Shown piece by piece: positions 1 to 10,320 of a stretch of DNA of 64,000 bases; position 1 is the stretch's first letter; each line of letters starts with the position of its first letter. This stretch comes from Dolomedes plantarius. Its lineage: Eukaryota; Arthropoda; Arachnida; Araneae; Dolomedidae. Location of the stretch: contig OU015503.1 in the NCBI GenBank assembly GCA_907164885.2, positions 69,547,280-69,611,279 on the forward strand, given 5' to 3'. The translations under genes were made by a program, and so were the position numbers. The notes beneath the pieces were generated by a model. That model saw nothing but the letters and a program-made list of their open reading frames with translations, had not been told where the DNA came from and searched no databases.

Positions 1-1278
1 TTAGTTTAACCCGGTTATGATGCAATTCGCAAGAGAGGTACTGTTAAACTATACTGTCTATCCTTCAATTATAGTAGACGGCAACATTACTGTAAAACAA
101 ATTATTTCTGAAATATTTTCCATATTATTTTAGTTTAGATCTCATAATATGTATCTCGTAAAATTTTCAAACAGTAATCAATCGCAGGGAAGTTATGCTT
201 TTTTATAAGAAAAAGAAACAATATTATAAAAGTTTTATTCTGTATATAAACCGTCATTTTCTATGCTGCAGTTTAACTTTATCAAAAGAATCCAGACAAA
301 TAGAGATAAACTTAATTTAGAGCCAGAGAGTGCATTCTAAAAGACGTTATTTTCTTTGATGGATTGCTCTGTATCCGTAGACTTCGAGCAATAAAAATAA
401 ATAAACATAAACTAGTTACGCGGTTATAAAATTCTATTCCTTTTTTTTCCAGTATTTTACTGAAAAACAAGCAAAAAGAAAATCACTGCATGCGAAACAC
501 AGAAAACACGGGCCCAGTGAAGTGTAACTTTTCAAAACATAATATTTACGATCTTTAAAAAATCATGTTATAATCAATCAATAGCAGAAAGCAAAACAAA
601 CAAAAAAACACAGAGGGAAAAAAAACCCACAAAATGAATGAAAACTAATTTCTTCCTTTGACCTCAATCGAGTTTCTGCCGAAGAACAGAATTTCTTACC
701 CATTGTATAATTTTTCCGTTGCTGTATGTATGATATTATGAATTAAATCAAATTCTGTTATTTATGACATTCAGGACGAATGAAAGAATTAATTTATGAA
801 CTGTATTTTAAATATGTTTTACTAATCAAATGTTAGTTATTCGATACGTTACATTTAGTATTTATAAATCACCAAAACGTTTGAATATTTTTTGTAAATT
901 GAAGGAAATAAAACTTAAATATAAACCGGTGTTCAAATTTGAGTGACTTTGCACATTTTACCGAATTTCTGAAAAACTAATGGGCATATTTTAATGGAAT
1001 TTGGTATGGATGCATAGTTATAAAAGAGAAAATATCATTCCATAGAACAGTCCTGGACCCCACTCATGATCGCAAGGCTCATTAGCACACGAATGTGCAA
1101 AACCTACGTTGCATGATCGAACTTAAAATGACTAATACGGGGAATGGACCCGTCTCACAGTCAGGGAGCTTTCGCAAAGCGAAGCTATAGGGCAGTATCT
1201 CGTAGCATGTCACATCTCAACTCTTGCAGATTTTACTTCTTGTTTGGCGAGGAGTGGCAAAACATTGCATAATTTAAC
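1..1278. other. AT-rich intergenic DNA
   Basis: No convincing gene or element end is visible. A 22-base stretch at 870-891 recurs almost unchanged at 1870-1891, so at least a fragment of a dispersed repeat is present in both places. The last 250 bases before 1279 are less AT-rich and could be leader or intron sequence of the small exon that follows, but no promoter element can be defended. Confidence 0.5.
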
Positions 1279-1551
1279 ATGGCGTTCAATGAGCATTCTT
1301 ACAGCTTGTTGAATAAAATGCTCTCAGATTACGCAATGCCTTTAGATACGGTATCAAAACAAAGGTATATCACTAAATTAAACATTCAGGTACAGCCCGG
1401 AAAGGTTTATTCAGTATGTGACCCGTATTTATTGACAGAGGAAGACTGGAGTTACGATACAAGACGCTGCCCTGAAGTAACTTATCCTGATATCTATACA
1501 TATCTCAACATAATAATCATTCTCAACGAAACAATGATTATATTCTCTTAA
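1279..1551 (+). CDS. Possible coding exon or gene fragment (90 codons)
   Basis: This open frame has balanced codon use and higher GC than its AT-rich flanks. The first ~75 residues look like real protein: a leucine-rich start, a central PGKVYSVCDPYL stretch, an acidic segment with DWSYD, and TYPDIYTYL at residues 68-76. From memory, a segment of the form TYPDIY(N)YL precedes a SWIM zinc-finger region in a family of uncharacterised arthropod, often transposon-associated, proteins; that link is an inference. After TYPDIYTYL the frame runs into low-complexity isoleucine-rich sequence and stops, so the true exon may end near 1505 or the copy may be broken there. I see no good splice donor. The ATG is the first in frame. 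Confidence 0.35.
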   Translation: MAFNEHSYSLLNKMLSDYAMPLDTVSKQRYITKLNIQVQPGKVYSVCDPYLLTEEDWSYDTRRCPEVTYPDIYTYLNIIIILNETMIIFS

Positions 1552-1679
1552 ACCTTGCGAAATATTGAAAAAAAAGTGTTAAAATACCTGCTACATACAA
1601 CTAATATGAGGAATTTTATAAATAAGCTTAAATTATTTAACTCAAAAAGAAGGTATCGTCCAAATACACATGCAAACGC

Positions 1680-2170
1680 ATAGGAACGGCTTCTGTTTTC
1701 TGCCACCCGATAATCACGTGATCTATAGTAGACGAAAACTGACGTAGCCAGTGACGTTGCGACGTTTCGCCTTATACTGGAAACGAGGAAGTCTGAAGCG
1801 CCCCTGCGGCAGTTGGTCGCACTCCTGCAGCAATGCGGTTTTCAGCTCCTGGGTGGTTCTCTGAGGGACCACCAAAACGTTTGAATATTTTGGCGAAATG
1901 AATACGAATTTTGGCGTTGGAATATGATGGCGAGCCGCAATTGCCTTCCCGAGAGAGATCAGACATGTTCAAAAGGTTTTATGTCTGGATATCTGGCTGC
2001 CCAATCCATCCAGCGAATATCCTCAATTTCAAGATAATAGTAGATTAAGTGAGCCTTAAGTGGGCGAGGGCTGTCTTCCATAAAACCGAACAGACAGCCA
2101 ACTGCGCCCCTTAAAAGTCAAACATAGGGTAGTAAAATCTCCTCCCTGTATCTCTCAACAGACAGGGACC
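1680..2170. other. Moderate-GC non-coding patch
   Basis: This patch is clearly less AT-rich than its surroundings and contains the second copy of the 22-base segment seen at 870-891. Minus-strand reading near 1772-1972 is open but matches nothing I know. It looks like a fragment of an old dispersed repeat. Confidence 0.3.
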
Positions 2171-2638
2171 TTTTAATTTTGAGCTAACTAATTTTGAACA
2201 CTGATGTAGATTCTTTTTTTCCCCTTAGATATATACTTTTTTTCATAAAAATAACAAGAAAGGATAGTCATTAAATTACCGCCATGTGAAACGCATGCAT
2301 AGACCTGCTTCATACATATGCAACAATTATATGAATACAGCATAAAGAAAAAAACTATATAACTGGCATAACGCGCCACCTGGATAATAAAAAATAAATC
2401 AAAATTATATTTATCATTTGTTCCCGGGCATGTGAACAGCAGAGAAATTCAGTTTTTCTTAGCTATTAAGAAATTTACTATGCATACTTCCATTGTAATT
2501 ATGACAAGACTTAAAAAATGTACCGTTAGTAATTATGTATATTTACGTATAAATGTGTTTACGAAATATTAAAAAATATTCTTCATAAACACCCTTTCTT
2601 TAACATTACCGTGCTTAACAAAGTTTACTAAATGCAGT

Positions 2639-2640
2639 TA

Positions 2641-2674
<34 letters not shown>

Positions 2675-2758
2675 TGTTTAACATATCTACAACAGAAAAA
2701 CAATACAGCAATTACAAACATGCGTCCGGTCATTTATTATTGGTATACCATGCCATCT

Positions 2759-2818
<60 letters not shown>
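2639..2818. repeat. Two (TA)n microsatellites with a short (TTA)n
   Basis: (TA)n runs occupy about 2639-2667 and 2774-2818, the second preceded by a short TTA run. The short peptides they appear to encode (alternating Tyr-Ile) are artefacts. Confidence 0.9.
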
Positions 2819-2819
<1 letters not shown>

Positions 2820-4020
2820 TAAATATTGAGTTCTGGGAGTATGTTGAAAATCATATGCATCAGACATCTGTGTAGCTTATTCATATAATTTAAAATAACT
2901 ATTCTATAATTTAATATAACTTTAGTTTTTCTTGAAACTTTATAAAATATCAGACATCTTTTTTAATTATTTATAAATCTGTCTTTCTCAAAACTTATCG
3001 AAAAGCAGTAAGCAGATAACAGGATCTGAAATAAATCACGAAAGAAATATGTTGCTTATTCGATTGAATTTTCGAAGGTTTAATTTCATAACGATTTTTT
3101 TTCTTCCTGTATTAGAAAAAAAAAATGAGTGTTTCTCTTTTTGAAGCATAAAATGTTTAAACCTCAATAAAGTATCTCAAAAGACAAAGTACAAATAAAG
3201 CCAATAATGCTCCGCCGTGTTTCTCAACTCTTGGAAAAGAAGTTTCATAATCAATAAAAAAAAATATTTCCCCCATCCCCAAAACGCGAAGAATTTCATT
3301 TCCTGATCCCAATTTATCTACTACCGTAGAATTCTTTTCAATTGATTTGTATGAAAACTTTGATATTTCTACCACTTTTTTTTTATTTAAAAAAATGAAT
3401 GTCGAACTTACGTATAAATCAATCCTATCAATAGAATTTCTTTTTACTTATGTCTTCTCGCACAGCGGCTATTTCAGTTTAAGAAAACTTTTTCATTCAC
3501 CTAAGACACCAGTAAAAAATTAAAAAGAAGAAATGTATTTTGAAAAGGGACTGGCATGAATGAGATTTATTTTGGCATTAAAAAGAAAAATTGCGGAATG
3601 TTAAGATATTAAATCAGTTTTATTATTCCAGAAATGTATTTTGTTATTTCACGAACAAAAAAAAAGTTTATTTTCCAGTCTTGGTTTTGTTTTTGTGATG
3701 AATTTTGATCAGATCGAATGTCGCAAGAATAGATATGGAACTGATATGAGCTGGACGAGATATCGATGTGAAGGAAGATTACGATTGTAAATAGAATTCT
3801 GTTTGTTCTGTTTTACGCCAATAAAATGATTTGTCTCTCCAATTTTGAAATTGTATCGGACATTCTGCTGCAATGTGATTGTTTTTTTTTTGTATTGGCA
3901 ATAGAAAAACAATAATTAGGTCACTATTGTTAACAGTAAAATTGGCTCAATTTAGATTTCTGAAGCAGATTTGGCCTTCTCCTGCAGAACAGGGCAGAAG
4001 ACATTGCATCGAATGACAAT
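2819..4020. other. AT-rich intergenic DNA
   Basis: Homopolymer-rich sequence. I see no repeat ends, coding signal or RNA gene. Confidence 0.5.
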
Positions 4021-4332
4021 CGTTAGACCAGGGATTCGCTCCGGGGTCCAGGTGGACCCTTGGGGGTCGATGGAAGTTTGAAAAGGGTCTATAGTATTCC
4101 AGGGGTTTATTTGGGGTCGATAAAAAATTTTTCTGTTCTAAAATTTAATTTTTAGGAATGTAATTATTAGATAATAATATCCGTTTTAATATGTATAAAT
4201 ACAGATTTGCATAGGGCCGGAGTGATCAAACTCATCTAAATTCGAATGTCATGACGCTTTTGTATATGTGTCGAATGATATATTATAATTACATTAAGTT
4301 ATTAAAATTTTTTAGTAAAATATATATTTATA

Positions 4333-4405
4333 CTAGCTGAAAATCCGCACTTCCATACGGAGTACATTCAAAGTAAATTCAACAGTCAATGTATGCAAGT
4401 AATGC

Positions 4406-4443
<38 letters not shown>

Positions 4444-4985
4444 AATACGATGATCAATGTATACAATTGATGTAAAAATAAATATATATATATATTGTTA
4501 TAAAAAATCGTAAGAGATATTTTTATAGACAAAATAATGTTGAAGAAAATATTCAAATTAAATCTAATATAAAGAATACTAAAGAATATAGTACAGTTAA
4601 TATAGTACAGTTTGTAGAACGTTTCTTTTACTGTATTTTAATATTTTTTTTGTATAATGTCCATGTGTAATGTCAATTGTCTGCCGCATTATCAAGAAAA
4701 AAATTTTGGGGTCTATTTAGTTTTTATGCACGTGACGATAAATTTATTTTAAGTACCATGAAAAGAAATAACGTGATCAGCATTTAATCAATTAAATTCT
4801 AAAAATTAATCTTTAAAAATTCCCCCAAAATCAGAAAAAGATTCTAAAAAGATCTCATTTTAAAGGAATTTGTACGATCTTTCTTGTGATATAAATTTTA
4901 TAACCCTCAAATTATTATTTTAAATGCAAACTTTTAAAAAAATACTAAACCAGCTTAAAAATTTAATTTTTAAATCTAACTTTTG
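4333..4985 (-). mobile_element. Helitron-like element, copy A (5' end lost)
   Basis: On the minus strand the 3' end reads hairpin, about 8 bases, CTAG, then T. This matches the other members of this family at 26818-27511, 41337-42001 and 44312-45070, which share about 650 bases of homologous non-coding sequence. Similarity to the family fades near 4985, so the 5' terminus (TCTATAT...) is missing. A (TA)n tract lies inside at about 4410-4441. Confidence 0.65.
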
Positions 4986-5189
4986 TGCAATTACAATCTG
5001 TGTTTCTGAAATCTTATTTATATTTCAGACATTAAAAATGAAAATAGTACAAAAAATAATAAAACATAAACCTAATGAACCATTTTTACTAATTTTTTGT
5101 TCATATTCTTAAACAAATTGTTATCTTTAAGTGTTTTGTGTGCAATTATTAATATTATAGTTATGTTGTATGCTGTATAATAAAGATAA

Positions 5190-6437
5190 CTAGATGTAAT
5201 ACCCGGCTTCGCTCGGGATTCAGTTTCTGTTATTATTTTTTTCAATGATTAGCCTCATGTTATGATGTTCTACAGTTTTCGCTAAAATTCTTTTGCGGTA
5301 GGAAATAGCATTAGTTTGTTGTCGGTGCTGTCGTTGTTCATCGCTTTCCTCTCCTATCGATGTTGAAGCTCGAAGACGATCGTATGTTCGACGCGTTAAA
5401 AGTTTCTTCATCAGTCTCACTGCTTTGGAACACTACAATTCGAATTCTGTTAGCTTCGAGCTCTTGGGAATGTTTTTTCCTTCAGATTCTTGTGTGCGTC
5501 TAACTGCATTTCGAATTCTTTTGGCTTCGCGCTCTTCTGTTTTTTTCCTCACATTGCTCATTTCTCAACAATCTTTGACATTTTCCCTTTACTTCTGCAG
5601 GATTAAAAGTTGCTCTCCTCTTTTTGGACATTTAGAAAAATAATCAATAATGTTTGAATGGATTGAGATCAGATTCAATATTAAAACACGGTAAATCTGG
5701 TTATTATTATAGAAAAAGTATATACACATATTTCATGCTCGGAATTCTTTCTCAAAACTAAATCGTCTGCTACGTTTCAATGCCACTTTCAGACTTTCTT
5801 AATTATAATATACACGTATTTCATGATTGTAATTCTTTCTCACAACTAAATCATCTGCTATGTTTCAATATCACTTCAGTTGTATAAATCATCGCGTCAA
5901 GGCTAAACGCACGTGTTTCTAGCTAAGTCAACGTGTCCTGCAGTATATTTGAGTTTGAACAGGTAGCTTGGGATAGTTTCAATTCATAAAATGGATAGAT
6001 AACACATTCATTGAAAATGAATGACTTTCCATCCTTATATTTTCATTTTTAAAAAGAAACATTCCGGCGTTTCCACGTACATGAAAATAATATATCAAAT
6101 TCATTCTTGCATGCGCCAATATATGAATAAATCACGTTTTTAATTCATGTCTATTTATTTTTACGGAAATGTTATAATTTAATTGGCAACAATGAAATGT
6201 TACAATGGCTTTGAACAAAAATAGCCGGGGAAATTTGGCGATTTTGTTTGGCAATTTTCAATATCCGTTGATACTTCTAACATAATTCGGGAATTGAACG
6301 TCGTAGCAGAATGAAAATAGTCTATAATCATCGCGCAAGTTCAAGCAATAAGTTGACCAAGTTTCATCGCAATCGGATGAACGGTACGGCAGCGCATAAA
6401 ATACGAACAAAGAAACATTCATTTTTATATAGAGAGA
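5190..6437 (-). mobile_element. Helitron, internally deleted (1.25 kb)
   Basis: Minus-strand 5' terminus TCTCTCTATATAAAAATG follows an A. The 3' terminus is a CCCG/CGGG hairpin, 8 bases, then CTAG followed by T. These are the Helitron hallmarks: 5'-TC, a 3' hairpin before CTRR, and insertion between A and T without target duplication. The region just inside the 5' end reads like known arthropod Helitrons. Coding remnants lie near the 3' end (see next entry), so the helicase part has been deleted. It sits inside the hAT element at 4029-6939. Confidence 0.8.
5230..5640 (-). pseudogene. Remnant of Helitron Rep/helicase N-terminal region
   Basis: Two blocks of charged, repetitive coding sequence survive in different frames. 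One reads TEEREAKRIRNAVRRTQESE (about 5485-5540), the other includes DRLRASTS and EESDEQRQHR (about 5220-5400). Arg/Glu/Gln-rich repeats of the form RRA-E-(T/S)-xE(Q/E)R are typical of the N-terminal region of arthropod Helitron proteins. No Rep HUH motif or helicase motif is left. Frames are shifted between blocks and no start can be assigned, so this is a dead fragment. Confidence 0.55.
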
Positions 6438-6857
6438 TAATTACAAGATAAAAAGTACTTTTTATATACCATGTTTTTTAAATTTTCTGTTGAATCATAT
6501 AAACTTGAAAATTCTATGTATTAATAAATACTTTTTTGAAAATTTTTTTGTTGAATTATCCCATCAACTTGAAAGAAAATGAAGTTAATTGGAAGTTAAC
6601 TTGCGTTTAACTTTTCATTCCCGTCCCGGCCGATAGATGGCTGAAACATTCTACAAAACAAAATTAACTGAAAAAGAATTCAAATCTGCTTAAAGATGGC
6701 TAAAAGTATTAAAATAATGCATTGTCATCGTGTTCTGAGCTATTCTAAAAGTTTCAAATGTCTGGCCAGTCCGGAAGTTAGTTAAAAATCGATTGCAAGA
6801 TTTGTACTGGACAAACACACACACAGACAAACAAACAAGAAAGCGAGTTAATAAAAA
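6438..6857 (+). repeat. Dispersed LINE-tail-like repeat, copy 1
   Basis: About 420 bases shared with 43289-43702 and 46853-47266. All copies end with a CAAACACACAC-type tract, then AAGAAAGCGAGTTAATAAAA. A 3' end rich in ACAAACA and ending near AATAAA resembles the 3' tails of RTE-type LINEs or SINEs using them. No coding sequence is present. Assignment to a LINE clade is an inference. Confidence 0.6.
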
Positions 6858-6976
6858 CATGGTCAAAATGTGAGGTGGTCGATGAAGAAAATCATTCTTT
6901 TAAAAGGGATCGATGTAGGAAAAAGGTTAGGAACCCCTGCGTTAGACCAACGTTTCTTAAGTCTGCAGTGTAATAA

Positions 6977-8066
6977 CCCTATTGGATTCGTTCACCTCAT
7001 TGATAAGGGGACAGTTTTTTTATTTTGAATGGATTTGCTTGAAATTTGAATATGTGATTAGGACCATAGATATGTAAAAGTGGTTAAAATTTAAAGATGA
7101 AATATTAATAATTTATGAATTATTAATTATATCAAAAATTAGCCTAATTAAAAATGTTCCATGCGCATTTCTTTTACATATAATACGGTTATTTTTATTT
7201 ACAGGATACCTTATAGAACTAACAATGAAACTTATTTTTTATTTTAAGCATTCATTAAAAATATAAAGAGAAAAAATAATAATAGTGAAAACACCCATTT
7301 TATTACGCAAAATATCTATAAATCGTCTTTTCAAGTACAAAATTTAGAAATTCTGAACTACGAAGTATAATTTTTTTCAATAAAATTTATTTTATATACA
7401 GTTAAGTATATAAAACTTAAATTTCAAAGCAATACGATAATTGGAAATGCGCCTGGAACAGTTTGAATATTCGTATGACATGAAACTTTTTGTTTTGAGA
7501 AAAACACATTTAAAGTTATTGCTATTAGTAACCACATAATATCTAAATTAAATACAAATGCTTATAACTAGGAAAGTAATCACAGAAATAAAAAATTATT
7601 TTTTGCAACACATTCCTACTCTTCCGTAGTTTCACAATTGAATAAAATAAAATAAATCGAATTTTTGGACAAATTTCACAATTTTGAAAGTCCGCTGTCC
7701 CCTTAACCTATGGAGAAAATGTGTCCAAGGATTGCCGACTTGGTCCGAGAGATTTTTAAAAAACTCTACTCCGTAATAGAGAAAGGAATTTTAAACCTTT
7801 CGGCATTTTTCGTTATTTAAAAAAAAATGCAAATAATATTAAAAAATTTAAAGTATTCGGGGGAAAATATCTGGTATAGTGTGCTTTAAACGCTGCTCAA
7901 TTCCTTTGGTGGATGAACTTTATCAAATGAATCATGTCGCAAGGTGCAGAAAAGTTGAGGCTATCTGAAAATAACAATTACATTGGATTATCGGCATTTA
8001 TGTAGCTGTACATAGTAGACACATTTTCTCCATAGGAAAACATTAAGGTGAGTGAATCCGATAGGG
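6977..8066. mobile_element. TIR element with CCCTAT ends, split by a MITE
   Basis: The left end CCCTATTGGATTCGTTCACC (6977 on) and the right end (complement, up to 8066) are inverted repeats. The left arm continues, after the inserted MITE at 7007-7702, with CCTATGGAGAAAATGTGTC (7707 on), which pairs with 8019-8037. The full TIR is thus about 50 bases once the insertion is removed. Flanks are degenerate TTAA (ATAA at 6973-6976, TTAG at 8067-8070). CCC ends and a TTAA-like site suggest a piggyBac-type non-autonomous element. A loose end of the same family is at 27676. Confidence 0.65.
7007..7702. mobile_element. MITE with GGGGACAG ends at a TTAA site
   Basis: It begins GGGGACAG and ends CTGTCCCC, with TTAA at 7703-7706 and a one-base variant ATAA at 7003-7006. 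It has no coding capacity. It interrupts one arm of the surrounding TIR element, which shows it arrived later. Similar GGGGA-type TTAA elements occur at 35601-36339, 46222 on, and 60297-61057. Confidence 0.65.
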
Positions 8067-8226
8067 TTAGTACACAACAGCCTTAACTGGTGAACAGCAG
8101 AGCACCAGTGTTTCGCGAATATTTCCCAGGTTTATTTTATATTAAAAATGTACAGCAATTTTAAAGTTACTTTCCATTTATTTATTTTTGTTATTTCCAT
8201 AAAAAAGTCATTATTGATAAATACTG

Positions 8227-8455
8227 CTACGAATTTTACGAGTCTATGGTATTCTAGCCAAATATCAGAGTTATCGCCAAATTGGCGATGGATTTGGTAA
8301 CATACTTTGGTCACCAAATTTGGCGATATTTTGTCACATTTGGCGATATATGGTCGCCAAATGGTCTCCAACTTACCGTCTAGACCTTTTTGGTAGCTTC
8401 TAGGGATATCTAGCTGGATGACCCATAGGAGAAGCTTTGGAAGTCCAGAAATATA
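8227..8455 (+). repeat. Dispersed repeat rich in TTTGGCGA boxes, copy 1
   Basis: About 230 bases are repeated in inverted orientation at 12160-12370. Each copy holds several TTTGGCGA/TCGCCAAA boxes in both orientations spaced 15-25 bases apart, giving a foldback-like structure. The minus-strand open frame across it is incidental. Confidence 0.6.
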
Positions 8456-8594
8456 CCTGACATTGGCTTTGGAACGCAGTTCTTTTCTACTAAAAATTGA
8501 ATATGTTGAAAGTCCGTTAGGCGTGTATTATATTGAAGACTAGTATCCCACATCTGACACCAAAAATGGAAGAATACTATACTATTATCAATTA

Positions 8595-9899
8595 CAGAGG
8601 CTGTTCGCACCTTTTTTAGACGATTTTCGTTAGCGGTAATAAAAAATCGTTTGCTGCAGAAGAAATAATTGCAATTGTACTATGTTTTTAAAAGTCAAAA
8701 TTATCGTGTGCGGCTTGAAAGTTTTGTTTTTATTCAAAATGGCGTTTTTAACAAAGCAGCAGTGGTTCGAAGCCTACATTTATGCTCTTTACGAAGAGAA
8801 ATATGCATACTCCGTTATCCAAAAACGATGTGAGAGTCATGGTTTTGTGATATCTAAAGCGTCGATAGGTAATATCGTCAACAAGAAAGGAAAAAAACGT
8901 CAAATTGGAGCCTCAAGTGGGACAAAAATTCCAAACAAGTGTCCAAGGAAAAAACGGACATCTTCGACTATTGCAAAGGTACGTTGTTTAATGTTAAAAG
9001 AAAATCCCCCTAGTCGAAGGAGAGTTTCAAAATCATTAAAATGCTCGGTGTCCACTGTAAACAAAATGATAAACGTTGATTTAAATCTTAAGAAAGCGAA
9101 AAAAACGCAATGTGCATCGTCTTCTTCCAAATCATATCGCTGAACGCAGGACACGCTGTAGAATTCTATATGAGAAACACTTATCCAAAGAAAAATGGAA
9201 AACAATTGTCACAATAGATGAATCATGGGTGTATTTAAATGATTGCAACAAAAAAAGAGCCATTTATTATCATAAAAGGGGAGAAAAAATTTAAGTACAT
9301 GGTTCAAAGAATCGAAAGAAAGTTTTTCTAAGGGATTCATGATTGTTGCTGGTTTTTCTTATGATGGCAAGTTAAAAATAAAGAGAGTGGGAAAAAATGT
9401 CAAGATTAACTCCAAATACTATCAGGAACATATTTTATCGCCAATTTTTCTGAATGAAATACCATCGCTTTATCCACAGTGCCATCAATCTGTGAGACTC
9501 CATCAGGACAAAGCTAGCAGTCACACATCAAATTCCACTGTAAATTTCCTAAAAGAAATAGAACAAAAAACTGGTATCAAGTCCATACCCTTCACTGATA
9601 TCCCTACTAAATCTCCCGATGTATCACCTATGGATTTTTGTGCTTTCTGACTTTTAAAATCTGCATTATCCAAACGTCGTCCCAAAACCCTTACAGGACT
9701 CTGGAAAGCTGTTAAGGAGGAATGGGATAGAATACCTCTTCTGACACTTCAAAAGGCATTATTATCCTGGAAATCGCGGTGTCGAAAGATAGTTCAGAGT
9801 AAGGGAAGTCAAATAGAACATTTAAAACACAAGAATTGTATGTAATTTAGTTTTGTGAATACAATATACATCGTCTAAAAAATGTGTGAACAGCCTCTG
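8595..9899 (+). mobile_element. rosa-like (DD41D) mariner element, copy 1
   Basis: Inverted repeats of about 30 bases begin CAGAGGCTGTTC at 8595 and end with its complement at 9899, each flanked by TA (8593-8594 and 9900-9901). That is the Tc1/mariner target-site signature. Length is 1305 bases. It carries a broken transposase (next entry). A near-identical second copy lies at 38826-40119. Confidence 0.9.
8739..9845 (+). pseudogene. Decayed DD41D mariner-family transposase
   Basis: The probable start is the ATG at 8739 (MAFLTKQ), preceded by an in-frame ATG at 8682. An N-terminal HTH region is followed by a catalytic core with TIDESW (first Asp), RLHQDKASSHTS (second Asp) and SPDVSPMDF (third Asp). 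Counting residues between the last two gives 41, the spacing of the rosa/DD41D group. Three lesions inactivate it: an extra A in an A-run at 9099-9105, a one-base loss near 9285-9295 that restores the frame after a stop, and a nonsense TGA at 9648-9650 where copy 2 reads Gly. The frame ends at the TAA at 9843-9845. Confidence 0.85.
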
Positions 9900-10123
9900 T
9901 ATAATACAACCGTCACCTTTTGTTCAATATCTTTATTAATAAAGAATTTTTGCATTGTGTACAAATAATTTATAAGAAACATTTTTGAATGTAAGAAACA
10001 CAAAAAAATGGAAACCGAAATAAGTAAAGTTCAAGTATGAATAAAGTCTGCAATCATTTCAGGCCCAGTAACCCAAACAGAATATCAACATTTAACATTT
10101 AAAAACAAAGTATAATGGGAAGT

Positions 10124-10320
10124 CTTATTTGAATAGTGGTCCAACTCAATTCTTGTTCATTTTGAGATGCAGAGCCTTAAAGTATAATGAGTGCTGAGAA
10201 ATGACTGCTGAAGTATGATTTGTAATGCCCTCTGTTGGTAGCAGAAAGAAGCTGTTTAAAAATAAGATAGAAATGACTTGTATGAACATAAAATTGAGTT
10301 ATTTTTCGGTACATTTAAAC
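10124..10320 (+). mobile_element. Truncated MITE (family of 19131-19381)
   Basis: Starts CTTATTTGAATAGTGGTCCA and matches the left two-thirds of the complete MITE at 19131-19381, including the ATGCCCTCTGTTG segment. The right terminal repeat is missing here. Confidence 0.65.

Larger units (their letters stand above)
4029..6939. mobile_element. hAT-type DNA element, non-autonomous, with nested insertions
   Basis: Identical 8-base direct repeats CGTTAGAC lie at 4021-4028 and 6940-6947. Between them the element starts CAGGGATTCGC and ends as the complement of CAGGGGTTCCTAACC. An 8-bp duplication plus CAGGG(G/A)TTC termini is characteristic of the hAT superfamily. Both subterminal regions carry a GGTCGATG-type motif. 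No transposase remains: the interior is mostly two later Helitron insertions and a LINE-tail-like repeat. This is the outer shell of a nest, so it is older than its contents. Confidence 0.8.
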
